From assembly GCA_964371865.1 (NCBI GenBank), contig CAYJOR010000026.1, forward strand, positions 1 to 35,855: a DNA stretch of 35,855 nucleotides, written 5' to 3'. This DNA is from CAYJAZ01 sp964371865 (GTDB lineage: Bacteria; Desulfobacterota; Desulfovibrionia; Desulfovibrionales; Desulfovibrionaceae). The first letter of the stretch is position 1. Each line of letters opens with the position of its first letter. Positions 26,392 through 33,986 of the stretch are shown here, one piece after another. Both the position numbers and the translations under genes were made by a program. A model generated the notes under the pieces. That model had not been told where the DNA came from. It made no database searches and was given only the letters and a program-made list of their open reading frames with translations.

Positions 26392-27171
26392 CTATTCATA
26401 GTACTCAGGGGCTTGTTTATATTGTTTCCACTCAACAGGATCATGCCCTACTACAACCTTTGCTTTTAGTTCATCACGGATGTAATGAATACGTTGCATT
26501 GTTCTTTCAGCTTCACCAAAGTTCCATGCAAGCCCAGACATTACATTTTCATTTAAGTTTTCAGATGTGTAGCATGAATCAGCTGTCAGCAAATACTTAC
26601 CGGTTTTAGGTAAGTCAACAAGTAAAGACATATGACCCGGAGTATGTCCAGGAGTGAAAACGGTCTTAATAGAGCCATCACCGAAGAGGTCAAAATTATC
26701 GTCTTCCCAGCCATTTAAGAAAAACCAATTGACATCTTTATCAAAATCTTTACGAATGTAAGCAGCTTTCATGAAGGAATTAGGTACGTAAGCATAGTGG
26801 ATTTCATCTTTTTGTACAATATATTTTGCATTAGGGAATTGTCCCACACAACCTGCATGATCTAAGTGAAGATGTGATAGAATAACATAGTCAATATCTT
26901 CTGGTTCAACACCTATGTTTTTAAGTGCGTTAACACAATACTGTTCTTTTGTCATTACTGGATTATAGGCACCTACAATACCGGCCCAGTGCTCTTCTTT
27001 ATTGTCAATAACTTCATACGCATTACCTGTATCAAAAAGCACTTTTCCCATAGGATGATCTATGTAGTAGAATGGTACAGGAACATCAAATTCTGATCCT
27101 ATTCCTCTACCAAAGGTAAAATATTGTTTTTGTGATTTTAAAATGCCGGCTTCAAAAAAATATAACTTCAT
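26392..27171 (-). CDS. MBL-fold hydrolase, AiiA-like lactonase
   Basis: 259 residues from the ATG at 27171, which has CAGGAG upstream; a TTG at 27198 would overlap that site. Zinc ligands are His100, His102, Asp104, His105 (SHLHLDHAG), His176 (FTPGHTPGH), Asp198 (TADSCY) and His243 (VVGHDP). Tyr201, three after Asp198, equals the catalytic Tyr194 of the homoserine-lactonase AiiA, and the ligand spacing also matches. The family opens lactone rings. Beside acid-sugar enzymes it may act on a sugar-acid lactone rather than a signal molecule; quorum quenching remains possible. It is the first gene of a two-gene operon with the alcohol dehydrogenase. Confidence 0.87.
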   Translation of the reverse strand: MKLYFFEAGILKSQKQYFTFGRGIGSEFDVPVPFYYIDHPMGKVLFDTGNAYEVIDNKEEHWAGIVGAYNPVMTKEQYCVNALKNIGVEPEDIDYVILSHLHLDHAGCVGQFPNAKYIVQKDEIHYAYVPNSFMKAAYIRKDFDKDVNWFFLNGWEDDNFDLFGDGSIKTVFTPGHTPGHMSLLVDLPKTGKYLLTADSCYTSENLNENVMSGLAWNFGEAERTMQRIHYIRDELKAKVVVGHDPVEWKQYKQAPEYYE

Positions 27172-28004
27172 AATCAACTCCTGTCGTGCACATTTCAAAT
27201 TTATTTTAGTTACATAAAGTCGTAAAAAAATTTATTTGCAACACACACTTTGTTAAATTTTAAAACTATAAAAACAAACAATTTAAGAACTTAGTTGAGA
27301 ACTACCATAGCTAACATATTGAGTCAACAGACTTTTTATTTTTTAGCTCTAAATGTTATTTTTGATCATTTAGAGATGATCTTTACTTAATCACTGATTT
27401 TATTGAATTTTTATATATTGAAAGTATTTTTCATAAATTTATAGAAATTCTCCAACTAGCTAATATACCATAATTAATTTATTTGCTAATTCTTTATTTC
27501 ACAATACATTAGAAATTCACTAAAAAACAAACTACAAATACAATATATTGTTATCATTGATTTTTTTTTAAATATTATTCTAATTTATTGACTGATTAGT
27601 TAAACAATTCATAAAAAATTTACTCCTTACAAAAGAACAGTTTATTAACTATTTGAAATAATACATCTTTATTATTTATTTCTAGCTTCACCAGCTTGAA
27701 TATTTTCTAACTTAGAAAGATTTAATGTATTATTCATCTGTTATATAAAAAGCTATAAAGTAAAGTTAATAATCAAAAAAACTTGATTTATCAGTAGAAA
27801 ATAGAATGAATGGAAGTGATTCTCACTTGACAGAAATAAAAAGATAAGTTAATTTTAAATACAGTTATGTTTATTCTTATCTAGTAAGTGCTCTTTTTAA
27901 GGATAAAAATTTATTTTTTTTAATTTTATGAAAATATATTTTATAATATGAAATAATAATATGCACTATGTATATTATAAATAAATAACAAATAGGAGTT
28001 TAAA
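27172..28004. promoter_or_regulatory. Long divergent regulatory region (833 bases)
   Basis: No gene is visible. It carries a perfect palindrome AAGTGA-TTC-TCACTT (27814-27828) joined to TTGACA (27827-27832) with TAATTT 17 bases on, pointing at the NIF3-like gene. It also has a hairpin CTCTAAATG/CATTTAGAG (27347-27375) and a near copy of the dehydratase operator, TTTTAT-AAT-ATGAAA (27939-27953). The rest is very AT-rich. Confidence 0.5.
27814..27855 (+). promoter_or_regulatory. Palindromic operator overlapping a candidate promoter
   Basis: The 6+6 palindrome AAGTGA-N3-TCACTT abuts and shares TT with a consensus TTGACA -35. A TAATTT -10 lies 17 bases further. The leader to the ATG at 28005 would be about 140 bases. 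A repressor at this place would block the polymerase. Confidence 0.45.
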
Positions 28005-29072
28005 ATGAAAATTTGCGAAGTTTCAAAAAAAATAGATCAATATGTATCTGTTGTACTGGAAGATGAAATAGGTAAAAATCTTGTTGTATCCGAAGATGGT
28101 GCTATCTGTAATAATACTTTAGTAGTTAAGGCACTTACTGAAGAATGTATAGAAAAAGCGATAAAAGATTCTATAGATCTTATTGTCTGCTATACAAATA
28201 TGCAAATATCTGCAAAAGATCCTCTTATTCGTAAACTTATCAAAAATGATATATCTCTCTACCTTGTCAAAGAAGATCTAGATACATCGTCAAATGGTTA
28301 TGAACACATGATTGCTAAAAGTCTTAAGCTTGCAGATATTGAAATTGATAAAATCACCTTTGAAGAAAACTGTTATAAGTTAGTTACTTGTATTCCTAAA
28401 ATGGAAGAAAAGCACACTGAAAAAGTTCATCAAGCACTTGGAAAAATGGGCGTAGACGATGGAGTACAAGGCGCGGGATATATTGGAACTTATTCTCAAG
28501 TTTCTGACTGTATGTACGGTCACCAATGGTTTATGACTATGCCTGGCTCAGACCCATATGTAGGTGAAGTTGGGGTGTTAGCTAAGATTGATGTAGAAAG
28601 ATTTGAAATGATTATTCCTGAGCATCAAGTAAAAGCTTGCGTTGCTAAACTTTGGGAAATTCATCCTTACGAAGAAGTTGAAAATGATGTGTATCCGTTA
28701 CATGAAAAGAGAAATCAAAAAGGTTATGGTAGATTTGGTACTGTAAAATCTCTTTCAATCGAAAAAATAAAAGAAACACTTGAAACAACTTTAAAACTAG
28801 AGAACTTTTCAAGCTATGGAAAAAAAGAAAGAGTAGAAAATGTGGCTGTTTTTGCATCAGTTTCTTCTTGTAATATTGATACTATTCTTGCAAAGAAAAC
28901 AGATATTCTTATTACATGTTCAATTGAAGAAGAGCATATTCTCATGCTTAATGCAAATAACATTAATGTAATCGTTTTAGATAGCTCTGCCATGAAAAAA
29001 CTTGCACTAACTAACTTGAATGATTATATCTCCTCTTTTGCAAAGTCAGAGTTGTTTATTCAGCAAATCTAA
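28005..29072 (+). CDS. NIF3/DUF34-family protein with central PII-like domain and eroded metal site
   Basis: 355 residues. The layout is that of YqfO-type NIF3 proteins: an N-terminal half domain (~1-120), a PII/CutA-like insert (~123-233) with YKLVTCIP, VGEVG, FEMIIPEHQ and the hallmark HPYEE (220-224), and a C-terminal half domain. Usual metal ligands are missing. The HH pair of the first half domain is replaced by VCYTNM (61-66), the HTxLD motif reads KEDLD (89-93), and the final GHxxSE is DSSAMKK. This copy probably does not bind the usual two metals and may act through its PII-like part as a sensor or partner. AGGAG precedes the ATG. The Mop-type gene follows 105 bases later on the same strand. 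Confidence 0.78.
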   Translation: MKICEVSKKIDQYVSVVLEDEIGKNLVVSEDGAICNNTLVVKALTEECIEKAIKDSIDLIVCYTNMQISAKDPLIRKLIKNDISLYLVKEDLDTSSNGYEHMIAKSLKLADIEIDKITFEENCYKLVTCIPKMEEKHTEKVHQALGKMGVDDGVQGAGYIGTYSQVSDCMYGHQWFMTMPGSDPYVGEVGVLAKIDVERFEMIIPEHQVKACVAKLWEIHPYEEVENDVYPLHEKRNQKGYGRFGTVKSLSIEKIKETLETTLKLENFSSYGKKERVENVAVFASVSSCNIDTILAKKTDILITCSIEEEHILMLNANNINVIVLDSSAMKKLALTNLNDYISSFAKSELFIQQI

Positions 29073-29177
29073 TAACAGTTAATCATAGATGTGTTTTGCT
29101 TTATAGTAGATTTGATATGCTTTCATAACATGTTAAAATATTTAATATTTTTAGCTGAATCCTTTTAGGGAGTTTTT

Positions 29178-31997
29178 ATGGTAATGAGAAGAGCTATTCT
29201 TACTATTAACAATGTAGAGCGTGAAGTTTTATGTAATAGTGAAGATTTATTGGTAGATGTTTTGCGTAAACTAGGTCTTACAGGCACAAAAGTAGCTTGT
29301 AGATCAGGGCATTGCGGAGCCTGTAGTTTAATTCTAAATAATAAACTTACAAGAGCTTGTTTGCGTAAGATGAAGTCAATTGAAGATTTTTCTGTAATTG
29401 AAACTATCGAAGGTGTTGGCACTGCAAAAGAACTACATCCTTTACAACAAGCGTTTCTTACCTATGCTGCTGTTCAGTGTGGTTTTTGTTCGCCTGGTTT
29501 TATTCTTTCAGCAAAAGCTTTACTACTAAATAATATTAAGCCTACACGCCAAGAAGTGCGTGAATGGTTTACAAAAAATAACAACATTTGCCGTTGTACA
29601 GGTTATAAACCAATCATTGATGCAGTTATGGCGGCGGCGGCTGTAATGCGTGGCGATAGTAAGATAGAAGATATTTCTCCCTCTATAGAAGAAAATGGAA
29701 GGATTTATGGATCTGCTTTTACAAAACCAAAAGGCCTATCACGAGTGCTTGGCGCTTGTGACTTTGGCGCTGATATTGCTTCAAAAATGCCAAATGGCTC
29801 TTACCACTTAGCTCCTGTTATTGCTAAAACTCACAGAGCTACAATCAACAGTATAGACACATCAAAAGCCCTTACAATGCCAGGGGTAAAAGCGGTTATC
29901 ACTGCACAAGACGTAAAAGGTACAAATAGATTTTTCGCAGCACAAGGTGTTGTGCATTCCCTTTGTCACGGTAAAGAACGACCTGTTATTGCGGATAAAG
30001 AAGTTTTTAGATACGGCGATGTTATTGCTGTTGTAGCTGCAAATTCACGTGAAGAAGCAAGAGCAGCCGCTGCAAAAGTTTTAGTGCAATATACACAAAA
30101 AAAACCAATTCTCAACTTCATAGAAGCCGCTAAAAAAGACGCTGAACAAATTCACGAAGGCATTGAAAATATATACATGGAACTTCCTCTATATAAAGGT
30201 GAAGATCCACGTACTATATTTGAAAATGATGATGTTGTTGTTGCAGAAGGTGCATTTAGCACAACAAGACAACCACATCTTCCTATTGAACCGGATGTTG
30301 TGCAAGCTTACCCGCAAGAAAATGGTGTTGTTATTCAGTGTAAAACACAATTTATTTTTGGTATCATAGGACAAATGGCTGAAGCTATTGGCGTAGAAGC
30401 AAAAAACATACGTATAATTGGAAATCCTGCTGGCGGTAGCTTTGGTTATTCTATGTCACCAGCAAACTACGCACTTACTGCAGTATGCGCACTTGCTTTA
30501 GATGCTCCTGTGTCGCTTGATTTAAGCTATGAAGAGCATCAACATATGACAGGAAAACGTGCTCCTGTATTCTCAAACGCGCGCCTTGCCTGTGATAAAA
30601 ACGGAAAACTACTTGCTATGGATTGCTTACAAGGTATTGATCACGGTGCGTATAGTGAAATGGCAGGTGCTTTAACTACAAAGGTTATGCGCTTTATTGG
30701 TTACTATTACGATATTCCAAATATGCGTGCTCTCACAAGAACTGCTTTTACAAACGCAAATTTTGGTACAGCTTACAGAGCTTTCGGTTCACCGCAAACC
30801 TATATGATGAGCGAACAAATAATTGAAATGCTCGCTGAAAAAATGAATATGGATCCTTTTGAATTCCGCTATAAAAACCTTGCAAAGGAAGGTACTTTAT
30901 CAACGACTTCTGTTCCATATCGTGATTATGTGATGGATAAATTGATGGATATAGCGCGCCCTTACTATGAAGAAGGTAAGAAAAGAGCTGCTGAAAAAAC
31001 TAATGATAAAATAAAGTACGGTGTTGGCATTGCTCTTGGTGGTTATCATGTTTCAAAAGTGCCTGATAGTTCTAAGGTTGACTTAGAAATTCGCAAAGAC
31101 AATGGAATTAATGTGTATTCGTCTTGGGCAGACGTTGGTCAAGGTGCGGACTTTGGACTTGTGGCACATACTCATGAATCGTTACGTGCGATTAATATTA
31201 AACCAGAACAAATCCACCTTATTATGAACGATTCTGCGACTTGTCCTGACACAGGTTCTGCATCAGGCTCTCGTTCGCACCATGTTGCCGGTTTAGCTAT
31301 AATTGATGCAGCAAACCAAATGCTTGCAGCAATGCTAAAAGAAGATGGATCTTATCGTAGCTACGAAGAGATGGAAGCAGAAGGCTTGCCTACTCGCTTC
31401 TATGGACATTATGAAGACCAATCTTCTGACATAGATCCTGATACTGGACACGGCTATGGGCAAGTAGCTCAAAACTATGTTGTTACAGTAGTTGAAGTCT
31501 CAGTTAACATTGAAAACGGAAAAGTAACTGTAGAAAATGGAAATATAGTTGCAGATATTGGCACAATAGGTTCTGAACACGCTGTCTTAGGGCAAGCTTG
31601 GGGCGGTTTTGCGCATGGCGTTGGCTTTGCTTTAAGTGAAGACTATGAAGACATGCAAAAACACGAAACACTACGCGGCGCTGGAGTTGCGCGCTGTTCT
31701 GATGTTCCTGATGATATCAAAGTACATTTCCACATAACCCCTAGAAAAAACGGTCCTCATGGCTCAACTGGTTGTGCTGAAGGTTTCCAAAGTTGTGCTC
31801 ACGTTGCTATTATCAATGCGATTAAACATGCAACAAATGTGCGTATTACAACGCTTCCAGCTTCACCTGAAAAAGTAAAAGCAGGAATAGACGCACTTGC
31901 ACAAGGTAAAGAATTTAAACAGGAAAAGTTTGACCTTGGCTGTGAACTCTATGAAAGATTAGAGTATTTACATAATAAATATGTAACAAATAAATAA
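29178..31997 (+). CDS. mop: Mop-type molybdenum aldehyde oxidoreductase (xanthine dehydrogenase family)
   Basis: 939 residues. The enzyme oxidises aldehydes to carboxylic acids at a molybdopterin-cytosine-dinucleotide site. The first [2Fe-2S] cluster uses Cys41, 46, 49, 61 and the second Cys101, 104, 138, 140, each one higher than in Desulfovibrio gigas Mop (907 residues), whose overall order it follows. There is no FAD domain. The Mo domain (~185-930) shows PIEPDV, AYRAFGSPQ, and near the C-terminus GSTGCAEGF, with the catalytic Glu in the place of the GVGELP Glu of Mop. GGGAG precedes the ATG. Nearby alcohol dehydrogenase could supply its aldehyde. Electrons probably go to flavodoxin or ferredoxin, as in Desulfovibrio. 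No maturation genes are seen here. Confidence 0.93.
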   Translation: MVMRRAILTINNVEREVLCNSEDLLVDVLRKLGLTGTKVACRSGHCGACSLILNNKLTRACLRKMKSIEDFSVIETIEGVGTAKELHPLQQAFLTYAAVQCGFCSPGFILSAKALLLNNIKPTRQEVREWFTKNNNICRCTGYKPIIDAVMAAAAVMRGDSKIEDISPSIEENGRIYGSAFTKPKGLSRVLGACDFGADIASKMPNGSYHLAPVIAKTHRATINSIDTSKALTMPGVKAVITAQDVKGTNRFFAAQGVVHSLCHGKERPVIADKEVFRYGDVIAVVAANSREEARAAAAKVLVQYTQKKPILNFIEAAKKDAEQIHEGIENIYMELPLYKGEDPRTIFENDDVVVAEGAFSTTRQPHLPIEPDVVQAYPQENGVVIQCKTQFIFGIIGQMAEAIGVEAKNIRIIGNPAGGSFGYSMSPANYALTAVCALALDAPVSLDLSYEEHQHMTGKRAPVFSNARLACDKNGKLLAMDCLQGIDHGAYSEMAGALTTKVMRFIGYYYDIPNMRALTRTAFTNANFGTAYRAFGSPQTYMMSEQIIEMLAEKMNMDPFEFRYKNLAKEGTLSTTSVPYRDYVMDKLMDIARPYYEEGKKRAAEKTNDKIKYGVGIALGGYHVSKVPDSSKVDLEIRKDNGINVYSSWADVGQGADFGLVAHTHESLRAINIKPEQIHLIMNDSATCPDTGSASGSRSHHVAGLAIIDAANQMLAAMLKEDGSYRSYEEMEAEGLPTRFYGHYEDQSSDIDPDTGHGYGQVAQNYVVTVVEVSVNIENGKVTVENGNIVADIGTIGSEHAVLGQAWGGFAHGVGFALSEDYEDMQKHETLRGAGVARCSDVPDDIKVHFHITPRKNGPHGSTGCAEGFQSCAHVAIINAIKHATNVRITTLPASPEKVKAGIDALAQGKEFKQEKFDLGCELYERLEYLHNKYVTNK

Positions 31998-32016
31998 AAT
32001 AAACACATAAATTGCT

Positions 32017-32053
32017 AAAAAAGTGCTCTTGTGGATATCAAGAGCACTTTTTT
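32017..32053 (+). terminator. Strong intrinsic terminator after mop
   Basis: AAAAAAGTGCTCTTG (32017-32031) and CAAGAGCACTTTTTT (32039-32053) form a perfect 15-bp stem with a 7-base loop and U tracts on both strands. It ends the mop transcript and also the opposing mobilization transcript. Confidence 0.92.
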
Positions 32054-32071
32054 GTTGCAGGATTAAACATA

Positions 32072-32208
32072 TCATTTGTGTTTTACTACTGTTTGTATCA
32101 TAATGCTCATGACGGTTCTCCTTGGCGTTGTGCCGTTTTATATATTGTTTTTGCAAACTCAATAAACAGAGAATCATCGTTTTGTAAACGAACACTGTAC
32201 GACTTGGT
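32072..32208 (-). pseudogene. Fragments of one or two genes behind the relaxase
   Basis: After the relaxase stop, a minus-strand open stretch lacking a start reads YSVRLQNDDSLFIEFAKTIY then KTAQRQGEPS and stops at 32107. It contains AAGGAG, and an ATG overlaps its stop (ATGA), giving MSIMIQTVVKHK before a stop at 32072. Its composition and the start-stop overlap suggest the end of one gene and the beginning of the next, cut by later events. The families are not recognised. Confidence 0.35.
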
Positions 32209-32213
32209 CTAAA

Positions 32214-32639
32214 CTAATACATATAAGAATTCCATAGCTCTTCAGGAGAAGGAAAGTCGTCAAGAGATATGAAAACTTCTTTATCACCTTCGGTATAATT
32301 TCTGTTGTGAAAAGTGAAACCATCACCGTTAGAAGTGAATACGAAAGGGACTTGTAAACTTTCAGCGTAGTCAAGGGCTTGTTGCATTCCATCAGTAACA
32401 GAGTGTTTATTATCTTTTGCTTCTACAACCACCAGTGGAATATGAGATTTATAAAATAATACATAATCGGCAAATTTTGCGTTTTCACGAGTAGGAGTGC
32501 CACCACGAGCAATAATGCGTCCCTTAGTGATAGCATAATTTTCACGGATTTGATTAATGCTCCAACCTGCTTTTTGAATAGCAGGTGTGATATAGCGTGA
32601 ACGTACCTCTTGTTCCGTAAGTTCTTTTTTATTTGTCAT
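32214..32639 (-). CDS. Possible separate HsdR_N-like protein from internal start
   Basis: Within the relaxase frame an ATG at 32639 (MTNKKELTEQEVRSRY) overlaps the stop of the nested coiled-coil gene as ATGA, so coupled translation could give the 141-residue nuclease-like domain alone. Type I restriction HsdR N-terminal domains bind and cut DNA. The catalytic-type residues FAD and VEAK are present. R1162 does the same with RepB', the C-terminal primase of MobA made from an internal start. No independent ribosome site is clear, so this is a hypothesis. Confidence 0.45.
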   Translation of the reverse strand: MTNKKELTEQEVRSRYITPAIQKAGWSINQIRENYAITKGRIIARGGTPTRENAKFADYVLFYKSHIPLVVVEAKDNKHSVTDGMQQALDYAESLQVPFVFTSNGDGFTFHNRNYTEGDKEVFISLDDFPSPEELWNSYMY

Positions 32640-33740
32640 ACTATCTCGTTTAGGCGTTGATGAATCAATTGAAGTTCTTGAGAGAATAGTGCCATGCTCT
32701 CTTGATGTGGCTTTGTTTGCCCAGTCAAAACTTGGTCTAATAAGTTGTATATCTCGAGTGAAGTATCGTTCAGTTGTTCCTGCTGCTGATTGATTTGTTT
32801 CTGAATATTCAGCATAAATTCCTCTATCTGCTGTGGCATTTGCAGATATGAGTGATGGGCTTTCAAGAACGCTTTTATCACTTCTTTCATCTGTGCTACC
32901 TCTTGATTCAAATTCTGAACCTCTTGTTTCAATTGTAGATTTTCCATCTGTAATATCTCTAAATTTGTCATTTTGATTCTCCTGTATTTCTTTTTCTAAT
33001 TGAACTATTTCAGTATCGAGCTTTTCTTTTTCCTCAATAAGCTTATTGTATTCAGAAACTTGTCGGTTATAATTTCCGATTTCAGTTTCTACGCCAGCTT
33101 TTTCAAGAGCTGAAATCTTTCTGCCAAGATGTTTTGTCGCAAGCTTTTCACTGCCTTGCTCTTTGTAAGAACGATGATCGATAGTGGTCGCATATGTGAT
33201 TAGCACTTCGTTAACTTTGTTTGCCCATTGCTCACGAAGCCAGTGAACTTCTTTTGGACCTGTTACTTTGTCATCAAGGATTCTGGTTTTCTCTTTGAGG
33301 GATTCACCATCAAAAACTCTGGTTGTCCACATCATATCAATGTGCGGATTGTTCGTTGATAAATCGTGAAAGTTGATATCCACAACTACATTATATCTAT
33401 CAGCAATATCTTGAGCGTATTGATAACCAACTGCAAAACATTCTTCTTCTGTAAATTCAGTGGGTAAAGCTAAATCTGCACGACGTGCAACTGTTGAATT
33501 TTTCCTCTTTTCAGCTTTTTCTGCTTCCTGCCATAACCATTGAGCAGAAACATCTTTCTTCTTTTCGCAAAAGGAGGGCGCAATAATTCTATTTCCACAA
33601 ACTCCTTTTTTCTTGCTATAATCAGCGGTTGTACCATCAAGCATTTCTAAAGCACGAGCTCCAATATATGCAGATGCAGCAATCGCATTTTGACCATTAC
33701 TGCGTTGAACTTTGCTGATATGATTATGAAAAACTGCCAT
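32214..33740 (-). CDS. mobA: MOBQ-type MobA/MobL relaxase with C-terminal HsdR_N-like nuclease domain
   Basis: 508 residues. Residues 1-255 are the relaxase: MAVFHNHISKVQRSNGQNAI, Tyr25 at the place of the catalytic Tyr25 of R1162 MobA, metal-site region with His125 and NNPHID (His133, with Asp135 where the family usually has His), and DHRSYKEQG at 188-196. Residues ~256-367 are a low-complexity linker that is also read in another frame by a nested gene. Residues ~368-508 (EQEVRSRYITPAIQKAGW, FADYVLFYKSHIPLVVVEAK) match the N-terminal nuclease domain of type I restriction subunit HsdR, with a PD-(D/E)xK-like Asp and ExK, but no helicase part follows. AAGGAGGT precedes the ATG, and oriT lies ~90 bases upstream. 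It would nick oriT and start transfer by a helper conjugation system. Confidence 0.85.
   Translation of the reverse strand: MAVFHNHISKVQRSNGQNAIAASAYIGARALEMLDGTTADYSKKKGVCGNRIIAPSFCEKKKDVSAQWLWQEAEKAEKRKNSTVARRADLALPTEFTEEECFAVGYQYAQDIADRYNVVVDINFHDLSTNNPHIDMMWTTRVFDGESLKEKTRILDDKVTGPKEVHWLREQWANKVNEVLITYATTIDHRSYKEQGSEKLATKHLGRKISALEKAGVETEIGNYNRQVSEYNKLIEEKEKLDTEIVQLEKEIQENQNDKFRDITDGKSTIETRGSEFESRGSTDERSDKSVLESPSLISANATADRGIYAEYSETNQSAAGTTERYFTRDIQLIRPSFDWANKATSREHGTILSRTSIDSSTPKRDSMTNKKELTEQEVRSRYITPAIQKAGWSINQIRENYAITKGRIIARGGTPTRENAKFADYVLFYKSHIPLVVVEAKDNKHSVTDGMQQALDYAESLQVPFVFTSNGDGFTFHNRNYTEGDKEVFISLDDFPSPEELWNSYMY
32636..32971 (-). CDS. Nested coiled-coil protein inside the relaxase gene (MobB-like position)
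   Basis: 111 residues read in a different frame, wholly inside the relaxase gene. A strong AGGAG lies 8 bases before its ATG. The sequence looks like true protein: residues ~5-40 are a Leu-rich heptad (LEILQMENLQLKQEVQ, LNQEVAQMKEV), then QQIEEFMLNIQKQINQQQ and LEIYNLLDQVL form more helix. The other frame over the same DNA is a Ser/Thr/Arg-rich linker with no known fold. Position and nesting mirror mobB inside mobA of R1162/RSF1010, but no sequence similarity to MobB is claimed. A relaxosome accessory role is inferred. Confidence 0.7.
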   Translation of the reverse strand: MTNLEILQMENLQLKQEVQNLNQEVAQMKEVIKAFLKAHHSYLQMPQQIEEFMLNIQKQINQQQEQLNDTSLEIYNLLDQVLTGQTKPHQESMALFSQELQLIHQRLNEIV

Positions 33741-33795
33741 TGGCTTACCTCCTTATGTCTTTTGCATTTTGCCTTTCTGCCTTTTTTAGGGGTTT

Positions 33796-33852
33796 CCAAA
33801 GGGGTTTTCCCCTTGGCGTGCTTGCAAACGAATGTTTGCGTAAGTGCGCCCT
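33796..33852 (+). other. oriT: Origin of transfer (oriT), IncQ/MOBQ type
   Basis: A hairpin GCAAAC-GAAT-GTTTGC (33824-33839) is followed one base later by TAAGTGCGCCCT (33841-33852), the same layout and core as the RSF1010/R1162 oriT, where the cut falls between GTGCG and CCC. The expected nick here is after 33848. A second palindrome, CCAAAGGGG-TTTT-CCCCTTGG (33796-33816), lies beside it. The relaxase gene starts ~90 bases away in the other direction. Confidence 0.85.
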
Positions 33853-33893
33853 TTGGGTATTTTGGGATTGACCTGATATTAAAAAGTAATGGC

Positions 33894-33932
33894 ATAACAA
33901 AAAACCGTCCTTACACATTTATAAGAACGGTT
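33894..33932 (-). terminator. Intrinsic terminator (minus strand)
   Basis: AACCGTTCTTA and TAAGGACGGTT pair (one mismatch) around 8 bases, followed by a run of T on the minus strand. It ends the transcript of the 34063-35445 gene before oriT and the relaxase gene. Confidence 0.75.
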
Positions 33933-33986
33933 ATAACATAGCTAAAATTGAATAGAGGCTAACAGAGTTGCACTTTTAGAAAAACT

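Noticed and set aside
27172..28004. A riboswitch or hidden small gene in the 830-base gap
   Set aside because: I could find no known riboswitch core and no open frame with a ribosome site; only palindromes and promoter-like hexamers are visible.
33647..33895. Minus-strand 82-codon frame across oriT and the relaxase start
   Set aside because: Its open reading arises from the oriT palindromes and overlaps the relaxase start; the oriT explanation is stronger.
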